Origin: Maylandia zebra
Lineage: Eukaryota > Chordata > Actinopteri > Cichliformes > Cichlidae
Length of the DNA stretch: 64,000 nucleotides
Assembly (NCBI RefSeq): GCF_041146795.1
Contig: NC_135183.1
Coordinates: forward strand, 16,124,840 to 16,188,839
Direction of reading: 5' to 3'
The translations under genes were made by a program, and so were the position numbers. This document shows positions 1 to 11,299 of this stretch, in pieces. Numbering within the stretch: the stretch's first letter is position 1; each line of letters starts with the position of its first letter. The notes under the pieces are model-generated. The model ran no database searches, had not been told where the DNA came from, and saw only the letters and a list, made by a program, of their open reading frames with translations.

Positions 1-905
1 CGTAAAGGCAAATAGGCGGAGCGGTTAGTGCTACGTTTGTGCAGATTTGTGCAGGTAAAATTAGCGTTTGTGCTGCTACGGTTTCCGAGATATTAAACTT
101 TATTTTATAGGTCATTCAAAGGTCACCATCCCCCCAGACTGCTCCAAAACGGGCCAAAATGGTCTACTTTTTTAGTGCTACGTTTGTGCTGATTTGTGCA
201 GGTAAAATTAGCGTTTGTGCTGCTACAGTATCTGAGATATTAAAAGTTATATTTTTTGCTGATGACATCACCATCCCCCCAGACTGCTCCAAAACAAACC
301 AAAATGGTCTACTTTTTTAGTGCTATGTTTGTGCAGATAAAATTAGCGTTTGTGCTGCTACGGTTTCCGAGATATTAAACTTTATTTTATAGGTCATTCA
401 AAGGTCACCATCCCCCCAGACTGCTCCAAAACGGGCCAAAATGGTCTACTTTTTAGTGCTACGTTTGTGCTGGTTTGTGCAGGTAAAATTAGCGTTTGTG
501 CTGCTTCTGTTTTAAAGATATTAATGAAAATGTAAAGGTCAACCAGCCCCCCCACATTACCCAAATCCAACAAAAGTGGTATCAAACGTTTGTGCTACGT
601 TTGTGCTGGTTTGTGCTGCAAAGATTTTCGTTTGTGCTGCTATCATTTTAAAGATATTAATAACAATTTCTAGAGGTCATCAGAGGTCAACCAGCCCCCC
701 CACATTAATTAAATCAAACAAAATGGGTGTCAATCAACTGTGCTACGTTTGTGCTGGTTTGTGCTGCTAAAATTTTCGTTTGTGCTGCTTCTGTTTTAAA
801 GATATTAATGAAAATGTAAAGGTCAAAAGGTCAACCAGCCCCCCCACATTACCCAAATCCAACAAAAGTGGTATCAAACGTTTGTGCTACGTTTGTGCTG
901 GTTTG
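1..905. repeat. Tandem repeat, ~145-bp unit, about 6 copies
   Basis: A unit built around GTGCTACGTTTGTGCTG recurs near positions 27, 174, 319, 454, 590, 737 and 885, so the period is about 135-150 bp. Each unit also holds a second GTTTGTGCTGC block, an AGATATTAA stretch, and a C-run followed by an A-rich tract. The first three to four units share an AGACTGCTCCAAAAC segment. The later ones carry a CCCACATTA variant instead, so there are two subtypes. The array starts before the window and ends where Tc1 transposase sequence begins. No coding potential is apparent, and the short reading frames across it are repeat products. Confidence 0.85.
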
Positions 906-1600
906 TGCTGCAGAAATCCCACAGTGCCAGACGTGTTCCGCTGCTGAAGCCAGTGCATGTCCAGGCCCGTCTGAAGTTTGCCAGAGAGCACATGGATGAT
1001 ACAGCAGAGGATTGGGAGAATGTCATGTGGTCAGATGAAACCAAAGTATATCTTTTTGGTATAAACTCAACTCGTCGTGTTTGGAGGAAGAAGAATACTG
1101 AGTTGCATCCCAAGACCACCATACCTACTGTGAAGCATGGGGGTGGAAACATCATGCTATGGGGCTGTTTTTCTGCCAAGGGGACAGGACGACTGATCCG
1201 TGTTAAGGACAGAATGAATGGGGCCATGTATCGTGAGATTTTGAGCCAAAACCTCCTTCCATCAGTGAGAACTTTGAAGATGAAACGAGGCTGGGTCTTC
1301 CAACATGACAATGATCCAAAACACACCGCCCGGGCAACAAAGGAGTGGCTCCGTAAGAAGCATTTGAAAGTCCTGGAGTGGCCTAGCCAGTCTCCAGACC
1401 TCAACCCCATAGAAAATCTGTGGCGCGAGTTGAAAGTCCGTGTTGCTCGGCGACAGCCCCAAAACATCACTGCTCTCGAGAAGATCTGCATGGAGGAATG
1501 GGCCAAAATACCAGCTACTGTGTGTGCAAACCTGGTAAAGACCTATAGTAAACGTTTGACCGCTGTTATTGCCAACAAAGGTTATGTTACAAAGTATTGA
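905..1600 (+). pseudogene. Tc1-like transposase, catalytic domain only
   Basis: The frame reads uninterrupted through the DDE catalytic core. Numbering from the Met codon at 884 (inside the repeat), the triad is D51 in WSDETK, D142 in [10 protein letters not shown] and E177 in [11 protein letters not shown]. The D-E spacing of 34 residues is the D34E arrangement usual in Tc1 elements. The N-terminal paired-like helix-turn-helix region is missing, so the predicted protein could not bind its terminal repeats. Intact catalytic residues without the N-terminus suggest a fairly young insertion damaged by the junction with the repeat array. It is not a host gene. Confidence 0.88.
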
Positions 1601-1819
1601 GTTGTATTTTTGTTATTGACCAAATACTTATTTTCCACCCTGATTTACGAATAAATTCTTTACAAATCCTACCATGTGGATTCATGGATTTTTTTTTTCA
1701 CATTCTGTCTCTCACAGTTGAAGTGTACCTCTGGTGCAAATTACTGACCTCTGTCATCATTTTAGGTGGGGGAACTTGCACAATCGGTGGCTGACTAAAT
1801 ACTTTTTTGCCCCACTGTA
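905..1819 (+). mobile_element. Tc1/mariner transposon, 5'-truncated
   Basis: The right half of a Tc1-like DNA transposon: transposase C-terminal coding sequence to a stop at 1598-1600, then a 3' non-coding tail ending in a Tc1-type terminus (ACTTTTTTGCCCCACTG at 1801-1817) followed by TA. The left terminal repeat and the DNA-binding part of the transposase are absent. Tandem repeat abuts the coding sequence at about 905. It cannot be mobile in this state. Confidence 0.88.
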
Positions 1820-2785
1820 AGAACTAGTCCACTTCCCATATTTTGAACCTGTCTGTTGCATGGTACTTTGTTATTCCTTTGCATCCTACTGATGTTTAAC
1901 TGAATAAAAATTGTTTGGGAGTCTGGAAGCATCTTGTACTTTTATATATCCTTTGAGCATAATTGACTCAGGAATGGCTCTTCCTGCTTGGTAATGCTAG
2001 TCTTAGCAAGTCTGATGTGAATTGAAGAACCTGCAACTAAGCATCAGTAAAGTGGGGAGTTGGTGCTGGATTTCACAACTTTTATTGAAGTTGCTTTTTT
2101 TTTCTTCATTTAAAATAAAATAAAATAAAAAAGACACAATAGTTACTTATACAGCGGAATTGCAGCTTTCAACCAGAAAAACCTGTTTTATGAGTTTGCA
2201 GTGACCAGTGCCATATTCTGAAGTATGCTTTTGTAGTCTGCACTACATCAGTTTTGTTTTCATTTGTTTTCCAAAAACTGGAAATGAGTCTTGAACTTGA
2301 GAAAAAGTTAAAATTCCTGTCAACATCCACAAACATATGTGAAAAGTAGAAAATTAGAAGGTGATGCATTTGTACTGTACGCAGCATTTCACTCAGTGTT
2401 GCTGTGATTTGCTTTTTCATTGCACTGCTGGCAAATTTTCAATAAATCAATTCTGGCAACCATCCGACTTTCCTGCTGTCTAACAAAAATGCTTGTTAAT
2501 GTCATTAACAATAATATTTAACACTAAATTACACAGAAATACGTTTTTGCACATTTTGCGGCATGTGTAAATAAATGACATTATTAGGAGCTAGGCTACT
2601 TCCAGGCTATTTTTTTAAAAAAGGACACATAAACCTTTGTAAACATAAGAACCATATGACACAGCTATAGCCGAACATTTTTTCCAGTTTCTACATCAAC
2701 AGCTAGTTAAATTAAAAGTGTTTTCAAATGTAAAATGAAATCAAATAAAATGAACCAACATTTTTTTGGCTTTTTCAAAAAAAAC
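1820..2785. other. Intergenic stretch downstream of NDUFA11
   Basis: About 1 kb of AT-rich sequence between the Tc1 end and the NDUFA11 poly(A) signal. It contains an AATAAA on the plus strand near 1903 and another near 2441, and a TTTATT (AATAAA on the minus strand) near 2080. One of these could serve an unseen neighbouring transcript. No reading frame here resembles a known protein. Confidence 0.4.
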
Positions 2786-2791
2786 TTTATT
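2786..2791 (-). promoter_or_regulatory. NDUFA11: NDUFA11 poly(A) signal
   Basis: TTTATT on the plus strand reads AATAAA on the minus strand, about 50 bases after the NDUFA11 stop codon. It is the first canonical signal downstream, implying a very short 3' UTR. Confidence 0.6.
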
Positions 2792-2838
2792 ACATTAGGT
2801 ATTTTTTACAATATAACAATCTTCCGGGCATCTTCCTC

Positions 2839-4485
2839 TTATAGTTTAGGTGGTCCAGCAAGTTTCCATCCCTCCATCTTGCCCACTTTTGTAAAGAAAG
2901 CCAGTGTTCCAAGACCCAGGCACGCAGATGTACCAGTTATAGCACTGTGAGCTGGAGACACACACACAGACACAGCACACAGTATGATTTTAATTAGGCA
3001 AACCAAATGCTACTGTAGAACTGCAGAGACATTTTCTCTGTTACTGAACAGAATCTAACAGTATGTATGATCTTGTTTTCCCCTGAAGGAAATCAGTTGT
3101 CCAACATGCACAAACATTTGACCACACAGCACATTATTAATGTCTTTGAAAAGCAGCTTAGAGATGGTGGTGACTCAAAGTGGAGCCAATGAGCATCGTG
3201 AAGGGAATCAATAAGAGATATTGATATTAGAATCAGAATCGCTGAATTCTTATCAGTTCCCATCCCCACTGTGACTTTAAATGAAAAATGTTCAGAACAG
3301 ATTTAATTAGCCATAACAAGCCGTCTACCATCATCACCTGTTAGTGATGATAAGAGTCACTGCAATTCCTAAACTTCTCATTAAGCAGCATTTCCTCAAG
3401 CAGCAGAGCGGAGTTTACACAAAGAACTGGGACTTACTCTAAGATTTAAAGAAAGTATACAGAAAACATATCTTTAAATTCTTGTGAATTTTATATTTAT
3501 ATATTCTTCATACTGGCCAATAAGGGGTTTTTCTTTTGGCCACAATCCATTGTGCTATAAGAAATAGTGCAGAAGGTCCACAGCTGTGATTCTCAGCAAT
3601 AAGTAACACAAAAAAAAGGGACTGTTTGAAACTTATGCAGACGTAGTAAGTATGATCAAGTAAAATGTCATTTAGAATTACACTCCAGTGCAGTCCAAGT
3701 TCATTTTAGTTATACAGCTGATTATTATTGTGGCACATTAGCACAAATATGCTCTAAAGAGTGTAGTGTGTTAATTGCACATCACACTTTTTATTTAAAA
3801 AGGACTAACTTTTGTTGTGTTCCTGAAAAAAATAAATAACATTTTGAATTCTTGTCTAGTCACATCTGTCAGGACTGATACTTACTTCGTGCTCCCAAAA
3901 AAATCCCCGAGGCACAGCCGCCGATAAAATAATTCAGCGGGTCGTCTGGAGCTTCACGGGCCTGAGCACTGAGACATGTTGTCATTCCAAAGATGGCTCC
4001 CATGGCAGCTGAAAACAGGAAGACAATTTCCCTCATTATTTCAGTCATCCAAAAAAAAGAAAAAAAAATTATGGGATCCAAAGATCAGCAGCTAAAACAG
4101 CTAAACCCACTACAGGACTGAACATAGAAAATATATCCTTGTTGTGTACTGCAAACTAGAGCAGGCGATATGACCAAAAATATTTATCACGATATACATT
4201 TGAAAATTTGCGATAACGATACAATTGACGATATAATTGACACTAGACAAAATACTTTACAACTCCACAACTTTATTAGTGCAAAAAAAATCAATGTATT
4301 TTCACTTAAACAAGCAGCTGCTTTTTTATGTGCATTAAAGTTATATAAAAAAAAAAAATCTAACAGTGCAAATGCAAATCCTTGCTGACAGTTTAACCAA
4401 AAGGCATTTCCAGTGGAAATTGGCCGACATATCCTCAGCATAACCATGTAGAATATCCACAAAATATAAAAAGAAGTCTCTCACA

Positions 4486-4520
<35 letters not shown>

Positions 4521-7500
4521 TAATATTATGTTGAAGCACAGTACGTATCACTCCGCGAGGCTCCTGCCTACGGTAGCCGTAATGCTCCGACAATCCATCA
4601 AGCGGTGCGGCTTTGTAGCTTAGCAAAGTTGTACAAAAACATTTCAGATTTTCGAGCGTCGTGTATGACAAAATCGTTTCGAGGTCAGTAAACACAACCA
4701 GAATTCATACATAAGGCACACGGGATTATAAGGGGCACTGTCGATTGTCAGAAAAAGCAAAGGATTGATTTTAAGTGTGCCGTATTTACCAAAAAACACG
4801 GTAATAACGACGGCCCGCTAGCATGCTCTACCAAAAATAGTGCTTTGTTGTGTATCTGACGGACGAAAGCCAAACCAGTTCCACACCACTGAAGTTGCAG
4901 CTTTTTCACAAACCAATTCTGGTTCATCCGTTCCATTCAACGATCCGCTTTCGCCCTTCTCATACACCGTGGTTTTTCCACGATGTGCGTATGAAAACAA
5001 AGGCACAACGCATGTGCGTTCTACCCATATTCTATCGCGATATTTAATTTTCTTATCGTTGCCCAAAATTACACCGGTATTACCGTGAACGGTATGATAT
5101 GGCCCAGCCCTACTGCAAACCTGAGATTGAATTTTTGACCATTCCTCCAGAAGCGCATTTGTAAGGTCAGACAAGACCTGGCTCGCAGTTTCTGCTCTAA
5201 CTCATCCCACAGCTTGTCAGGTTGAGTTGAGGACTTTGTCCAGGCCAGTTAAGTGCTTCCATGCTAAAGTCGCTCATCCGTGTATTTATAAAACTTTGCT
5301 TTGCGCACTGGTGCACAACTGGAACAGGAAGGGGCCATCCCCAAACTATTCCTACAAAGTTAGGAGCATGAAAACGCCCAAAATTCTTGTATGTTGAAGC
5401 ATTAAGAGTTCCTTTCACTGGAACTAAGGCGCTAAGCCGAGCTCTAATGACTGAATGAATGAATCTAATGATTATTCTATCAGTTAACTGGATAAGAAAC
5501 ACCGGTGTTATTAAGAGCATTAATGAATATTCAGCTCCATGTTAAACTATGAGACCATCATCATCACTGCTGCTGCTGCTGTTTAACAGTCTTTTTGCTG
5601 AAACTCTGGGGTGTGTGTATGCGCTCAATGTCAAACTTTTTGATATTTATATGCTGTTCCTAAATACGTTTGTATGCAGGTCTGTTTTCAGTCGAAAATG
5701 TGGGTCAAACAGTCGCGTTTAACACGTCGGCACGCTACAGAGCCGTGTATTAAATGAAGCATCGAAGCAAAGAATTTGTCTTATGGATGTTTTTATAATT
5801 GAATTACTCGAATTAGTCAATGAATCATTGCAGCCCTAATACCACCAACCATTGACTGTCGACTATTTATCAGTGACCGGCATCCTATCACGGTACCACG
5901 CTGGAATTCACCGAGCTCCTGAGTGTGACCCATTCTTTCAAAAATGTTTGCAGAAGCACTCGGGATGCCAGAGTGATGGATGTTACACACCGTTGGCCAT
6001 GGAAGTTATTGAAACACCTGAATTCAACTATTTGGGCGGGTGAATACTTTGGGCAATATAGTGCATTTTTACTTTGGCCATAACTTTTATGATTTACAAA
6101 CCTATAAGAAAATGAATGAATGAATGAATGAATGACCTTTTAAGGCTGTGTTTTCAGATGGCATTTCTGCACTAGAAAAATAATTTACTGTTGTAAATTC
6201 AATTAGTTAGTCAAAGAAGTGACGATATTGAGTGCAGTGATGTTCAAGGAATTAAAAAACAAAACCACAAAAGTTGTGTTCGGAGGGTTTTTTGCACTTA
6301 GAATTTTATTGCCATCAGGGCAGCGCGTCACACTAGGGCTGCATGATTAATCGTTAGAAAATCGCGATCTCGATTCATGCTTATGTGCGATCTCATTTCC
6401 TAATGACAACGATTTAAAAAAAAAAAAAAAAAATCCGGGACGTAATCTGCATGAAAACAAGCGCTCACTCTTCCTGCTCAACAAATGACAAGGGCGGAGC
6501 CTTATACCAGTGATACAGAAGCTGTGCCGTGTGATGCTAAAATTAGCAGGGGAAAAACAACGGAGAGCACGTCAGGGATGACGAGAAAGTGACAGGAGAA
6601 AATCCGTCCCGGTCAACCACCCAAACATCAATAACGGGAACCTTATACAGCGCTTCCCTATACCCGTCGAACTCCCGCAGGCACAAAGAAATTACGGAGG
6701 CTATCACTTATCACCTGACCAAAGATATGGCTCCCATCAAGACTGTGCAAAACGAGGGATTTTGGAAAATGATCAACACCCTAGACAAACGCTACACAGT
6801 GCTGTCCCGCAACTATTTTTCTATTGTTGCACTACCTGCTCTTAGAGCTGGGCGATAGAACGATAACGATATGTATCGCGATATAACTTTTACTCGATAG
6901 AGAAATTAAGCTATCGCGATAGACTTCGCCGCTCTTGTCCTCTTTAAAAAAAAAAAAAAAAGGTCAGCCGATCCAAATTAAGTAGCGCAGAGCCGAACCA
7001 ATCACAGCCGCAGCGTCACGTCGCGTGACTTGTTACGTACAGCACAAGTGCCAAGCCGCACGTGTGTTTGTTTGGGAAGCAGCCAGCGGGTAATGGAGCC
7101 AGCGCATAATGGAGGAAATGAGTGTGCCGACTAGAAAAATCAACCGAGCGTGACCGAAGAGAAAACAGATGATGGTTCCAATGCCGGAGAGATTGTCGAA
7201 CGGAAGAGCCAAAGAAGGTCCGTAGTGTGAAGGTATTTCGGCTATTTCAAGTCTGACAAAAAACAGAGTAGCCACTGTAAATTGTGCCGAAAGCAAGTGT
7301 GGAAATACAATAAACTGGTGCATGCGTCACACTGTGCGCCACGTTATTGTTTCGGTGAAATGAATTTCTACAATACTGTTAATTCTACTCTCTGCAGTGT
7401 TTAAATGCTTACATATACACACAGTTACTGTCCGTCCACACATACGACTCGGTTCTGCTTCTATGCCCCAGCTTTGTTTACTTTTTCCCACCGAGGCTTC

Positions 7501-10500
7501 TAGACTTCTGATTGGCCAACATTTCTGCACGGTTAGGAATCTAGCGCCACCTGCTGCTTTGGCATGTTCATAGCAGCGTTTTCCTTCATTTCTGCCTTTA
7601 TGTGTGGACGGGATTATTTTTTAAAACGAAAACGGAAAATCTCCGTTTTCAAAAATACCCGTGTACGTGTGGACGTAGCCTCAGTCTCTGACTGGAAGCG
7701 CTAATTCGTCATTCGGCTTTTGTCAGACTAAAGTAACTGTTAAAACTGTTTGAAAAGTTAAGCTATACAACAAGGAGAGATTGAGAATTTCCTTTTAGTT
7801 CTCAGTTTATTTGATATTGACAAAAGTTAGTCAATCTTGTCTGTTCTTCTGTAAAACAAACTAAGATTTATTTTTAGAATTAATATTTTGTTTCTAAGTG
7901 GAATTGACAATTTAGTCTGTTTCGTTTGTTCTATTTTGAAACTTAAACGCTTTAGCGGCTGCCTTTTGTGTAGTTTGCAATATTTGCCTTTATTTATCTG
8001 AAAAAGTCTCATGTTCCTTAAGTACATCTACCCTATTGAACTTATTATGGGAAATAAATATTTAAAAACAAGCTGCTGATTATTTCACATTTCACTTGTG
8101 AGCAACGGCACATTTAAATCTTACAAATATAGTTATTTGGCTTATATCGTGATAGATATCGTTATCGCCTGAAATGAAAAAAACATATCGTGATATGAAA
8201 AAATCTCACATCGCCCAGCTCTACCTGCTCTATACATGCAGTGTCGAGCAACGGTGGAGACGGAATTTCAAGCAGTACAACATTTTGTGGCAACCACAAA
8301 ACGTGAGACATTTGTTGTTTTTATGTTTATTTATTGTTTTTATGTTCAGTCTCAACTGTTATGAAGTTGATGTGCAGTTAATAAGTGCAATAAATATTTA
8401 TACTGGAAAAGAAAATCGTGAGAGAATCGTGATCCCAATTCTAAGCCAAAAAAATCGTGATTCTCATTTTATGCAAAATCGTGCAGCCCTACTTCACACA
8501 ATTATTTAAAGTATGGAATCATAGAAAATCACTGTGTATAGATAAAGAACCTTACTCAGTCGTTGTTGATGATAATGTTATCATCATCATCATAATTATT
8601 ACTATTATCATTATCACTACCTGTGAATCATTACAAAAGTGACGGCAATTCCTAATCTTCCCAGTACTAAAGAAACTGGAAAAATCTCAGTGCTTCTGAC
8701 CTTAAGGAGTGGAGTTTTCAGACATGCAGACAGATTTAACATAAACCACATACACTGAAGTTCTTGTGGAGTTTTGAATGACAATACATTTACCCATGGT
8801 AACTGTTGAGTTGGTAGCCCTCTGTAACGCTGCCACTGCAGAGTCAGGTTGGAACGCCACTATGTGATAAGCTGAACCAACCAGCCCTGAAACACACAAA
8901 ACAAACAAATTAAGAAACTTTAGAAAAACAAAAAAAAAGTCAGTTTTGCTGTAGGGCTGACAATCACAATCACTTTAGACCAGCTGGTATGAAGGAGTTT
9001 TTAAATTGACAGCAACTTGTATTTATTTATAATCAGTTCATTCTGATCACTCCCAGTGAAAATATTCTGCTGCCGTCTTTTTCTTAGTGCTGCAGTCTCT
9101 AAACCATACATCATAGCAGGTCTCACTAAAGTCTTGTAAACCTTCCCTTTCACCTTTGTGAAATCCTTCTGTGACAAATGACCCCTGACACTCATCTTTC
9201 CACCCTGTTGTACTGCGTGTTTTGCTGTTATCCTCTCCGTTACTTTCACCATAGAGGACCTCTTAGAGATTGGACGTTCCTCTGGGTATTTTCCCCTGGT
9301 TTTCATCGACCCTGACGACCTAACTGAAATTCTGGTTGGAGGTGCAGCAGCACGCCACTGCCCAAGATGCAGACGTGGCCAGCGCACTGGTTCGCTCATC
9401 AAGCTGCGCCAAGGCTCCAGAGCGGTTGCTTCGCTCATGGCCGCAACCTCGTCTCGGTCCCTTGTATTTCTACCTGTTGTTAAATTGCAACAAATAAAAT
9501 ATCTTTATAAAACATGTTAAGTGGCTAAAAAAGATTTATTAGAATATAGAACACGGTCATTAAGATCAGAGGTCTCAAGGAATTAGCAGTATTATATTAG
9601 CAGAAGACGTTTGAACTGAAAAGGAAAGTGGATGACGAACGCCGACATCGGAAAGATGGACACTGCTGTATTTCTTTGTTGAGTTGGGTGTAGGTGATGT
9701 GCCTTTTAGGTAAGGAGAAACTTGCTATTCTGAAGGAATATAATCTCAAGCGTCATTATGCGACTAAACATGGAGAGCATTATGGAAAGAACAAGGGAGA
9801 GGAGAAAATGAGCCAAACAGCTACAAAGAGGACTACTATCCCAGCAAGAACTTTTCCACAAAGCCAGTAAGGACACTGATGCTGCCTTCAAAGCAGGTTA
9901 TGTGATTAGTCAATTAATCGCTAAGGTAGGGAAGCCATTCAATGAAGAGGAAGAAAGAAAAAAAAAGTTTGTTCAACAACGTTGCTGTCGGCAAACAACG
10001 TGGCAGAGCGGAATAATACATTATCAAGTAATATCTATGAACAAAGGTCGAAGTTTCACTGCCACTCCGTGGCGCTTGATGAAAGTACTGACAATGCTCA
10101 GCAATTTTCATCAGAGGTGTTGATCATTAGTTTGAGGTGACAGAAGAAATGCTGAGTTTGTGTCCCATGTATGGCCCAACCAAAGCTAGAGATATGCGTC
10201 AGCAGCTGAGCAGTTTGGTGTGGCATGAAACAGACAGAGCACTGTCCAGCTTTTTGCAGACCCCTTCTCAGCTGATGAGCGTGTCCCCAGCATGCTGCAA
10301 AATGAACTTACTGACTTGCGGTGCAACAGTGAACTGAAAACTAAGTTCCGAGAGGCACAGGGAAAAGCAGACCAGACTGCAAAGTTTCTGAGAGTTCCCT
10401 TCATCCTTGCAAGAGCTGTCCAGAGTTTTCAGTCGTGTAATGCCCCTTTTTGGAACCGTGTGAGAAACTGGTCTTGACAGTGAACTTTAATAAAAGCAAG

Positions 10501-11299
10501 TACAGTTCAAGGCTTGTTACTACGCAAACACTCCAGAGGGCTTCCAATGAGATGACAGTGCCAGCAGTGGTCGCCAAGTCATTGAAGTTTGAGACCTGTG
10601 AGTAAGATGGTTGCGAAACAGGTCATTTCTATATTTTATATGTAGCCCCTTCGTAAGTCACGTCGTCAAAAGCCTATTTACCAATATAAGCAAAAATATT
10701 ACAAACACAGAAACATCGGCAATCATTTTTTGGGAGATTACGACCTGGTTATTCCACAAAGCATGTGTGCGTCAACCTATTAGTTGAGCATGGCGCTATT
10801 GTCACGGTCGTTGGTTGTTCGTGTAGTCTAACAAAACAGTCACGTACAGACTTCATATTGACCGTGTCTGATTTTTGTATCGAGGAAACGCTATGGCGCC
10901 ATGTTCATCTGTATTGTTTCATCGCCCATTACTATCTCAAGGTATTCTAGGTTGTAATTTAAAAATCTTACAGTACTGGTTTACGTGATTATCTGCTGAG
11001 CTGAAGCAAACGCACCGCTAACTAAATAATTCACTGAATGTTTGTATTTTAGGAAACCCAGGTCCATCCTTTAGCAAAAGCAAACCTAGCCGTATGTAGC
11101 TTGCTAGGCAATCTTAATCTGCAAGTTCAAAAGCGTTGACTAACCCACCACACAGATGACCTGCTTTCACGACCCTGCACAACATAACTTGCAAGTAATT
11201 ATGTCACCAACGATAGTTACCTAAAGCCGTGCCAAGTTTCGTAGTAATCCATGTTTTTTCCACACAGTCTGTACCTTCCGGTAGGTCCCAGTACCCCAT
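2839..11299 (-). CDS. NDUFA11: NADH dehydrogenase 1 alpha subcomplex subunit 11 (complex I B14.7)
   Basis: Accessory subunit of mitochondrial complex I in the inner membrane, a Tim17/22-like multi-span protein that helps assemble and stabilise the membrane arm. Four coding exons join in phase: 11221-11299, 8794-8886, 3886-4008 and 2839-2951, giving 408 nt and 135 aa (human is 141). Exon 1 encodes [17 protein letters not shown]. Exon 2 encodes [19 protein letters not shown]. Exon 3 carries the family signature [18 protein letters not shown]. Exon 4 ends [16 protein letters not shown]. All junctions have GT donors and AG acceptors. The start chosen is the only Met immediately before the conserved YWD motif. 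Introns 1 and 2 (2.3 and 4.8 kb) are mostly transposon. Assignment is by similarity recalled from vertebrate orthologues. Confidence 0.93.
4157..5112. mobile_element. hAT-like non-autonomous element, 956 bp
   Basis: Ends are TAGAGCAGGCGATATG on the left and the inverse of TAGGGCTGGGCCATATC on the right. It is flanked by a perfect 8-bp direct repeat CTGCAAAC at 4149-4156 and 5113-5120, the target-site length made by hAT transposases. The interior holds an (AC)15 tract at 4489-4518 and no intact transposase. It lies in NDUFA11 intron 2, immediately beside a degenerate Tc1 copy. Confidence 0.85.
4489..4518. repeat. (AC)15 microsatellite
   Basis: Fifteen uninterrupted AC dinucleotides, preceded by a looser ACTC run, inside the hAT-like element of NDUFA11 intron 2. 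Likely length-polymorphic. Confidence 0.97.
5113..6060 (-). pseudogene. Degenerate Tc1-like transposon and transposase fragments
   Basis: Read on the minus strand, 5835-6055 resembles the left end of a teleost Tc1 family: near-terminal AATACTTTGGG, then a GGAATTCACCGAGCTCC-type region that encodes the transposase N-terminus. The catalytic part resumes at about 5450-5110 with [22 protein letters not shown] and [13 protein letters not shown]. The second acidic position and other residues have decayed. The middle of the gene is missing and replaced at about 5448-5840 by AT-rich sequence ending ATTGCAGCCCTA, which looks like the right end of a hAT-type element. Frame is broken several times. Confidence 0.75.
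6111..6134. repeat. (AATG)n microsatellite
   Basis: About six AATG units in tandem in NDUFA11 intron 2, between the Tc1 remnant and the nested hAT elements. Confidence 0.9.
6589..6842 (+). pseudogene. hAT (ZBED-like) transposase fragment
   Basis: The reading frame encodes an N-terminal-middle hAT transposase block with [28 protein letters not shown] and [14 protein letters not shown], matching the conserved stretch of ZBED-type hAT transposases before the RNase H-like core. It is cut at 6842 by the inner element. Related sequence appears to resume at about 8224 (TACATGCAGTGTCGAGCAACG...). No catalytic core is present. Confidence 0.75.
6843..8223 (+). mobile_element. Inner hAT element, 1381 bp, with BED-finger remnant
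   Basis: Ends TAGAGCTGGGCGATAGAAC and the inverse CATCGCCCAGCTCTA. Flanked by a perfect 8-bp duplication CCTGCTCT at 6835-6842 and 8224-8231, which dates this insertion after the outer hAT element. At about 7225-7325 the plus strand encodes a BED-type zinc-finger remnant ([20 protein letters not shown]), the DNA-binding domain of hAT transposases. No catalytic domain remains. Confidence 0.85.
8578..8621. repeat. AT-rich ATC/ATT trinucleotide tract
   Basis: Imperfect run of ATC, ATT and ACT triplets in NDUFA11 intron 2, about 170 bases downstream of exon 2. No coding use is indicated. Confidence 0.85.
9001..9200 (-). pseudogene. LINE reverse-transcriptase C-terminal scrap
   Basis: The minus-strand frame contains [26 protein letters not shown], typical of the region after the reverse-transcriptase core in a widespread teleost non-LTR retrotransposon (quoted in two parts by position: about 9150-9075). 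Sequence on both sides does not continue the protein. It lies in NDUFA11 intron 1. Confidence 0.65.
9606..10520 (+). pseudogene. Decayed hAT transposase, GTF2IRD2/EPM2AIP1-like
   Basis: Successive plus-strand blocks, in shifting frames, resemble hAT proteins co-opted as GTF2IRD2. First (about 9615-9850) is an N-terminal block with [29 protein letters not shown] and GEEKMSQ. Next (about 10085-10180) is a block with [22 protein letters not shown]. Last (about 10290-10480) is a late block with [18 protein letters not shown]. Multiple stops and frameshifts, and no intact catalytic core. It sits in NDUFA11 intron 1. No TSD was located. Confidence 0.7.

Larger units (their letters stand above)
6334..8491 (+). 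mobile_element. Outer hAT element, ZBED-type, interrupted
   Basis: Termini are TAGGGCTGCATGATTAATCG on the left and the inverse GTGCAGCCCTA on the right. Flanking 8-mers CGTCACAC (6326-6333) and CTTCACAC (8492-8499) match at 7 of 8 bases. Internal coding remnant lies on the plus strand. A second hAT element, 6843-8223, sits inside it. Without that insert the outer element would be about 770 bp, an internally deleted derivative. Confidence 0.8.

Noticed and set aside
1-905. Possible CRISPR-like array
   Set aside because: Units are long (~145 bp), contiguous and vary in sequence without unique spacers, and the context is vertebrate.
874-1506. 210-aa minus-strand frame
   Set aside because: It is antisense to the Tc1 transposase, whose plus-strand product is clearly recognisable.
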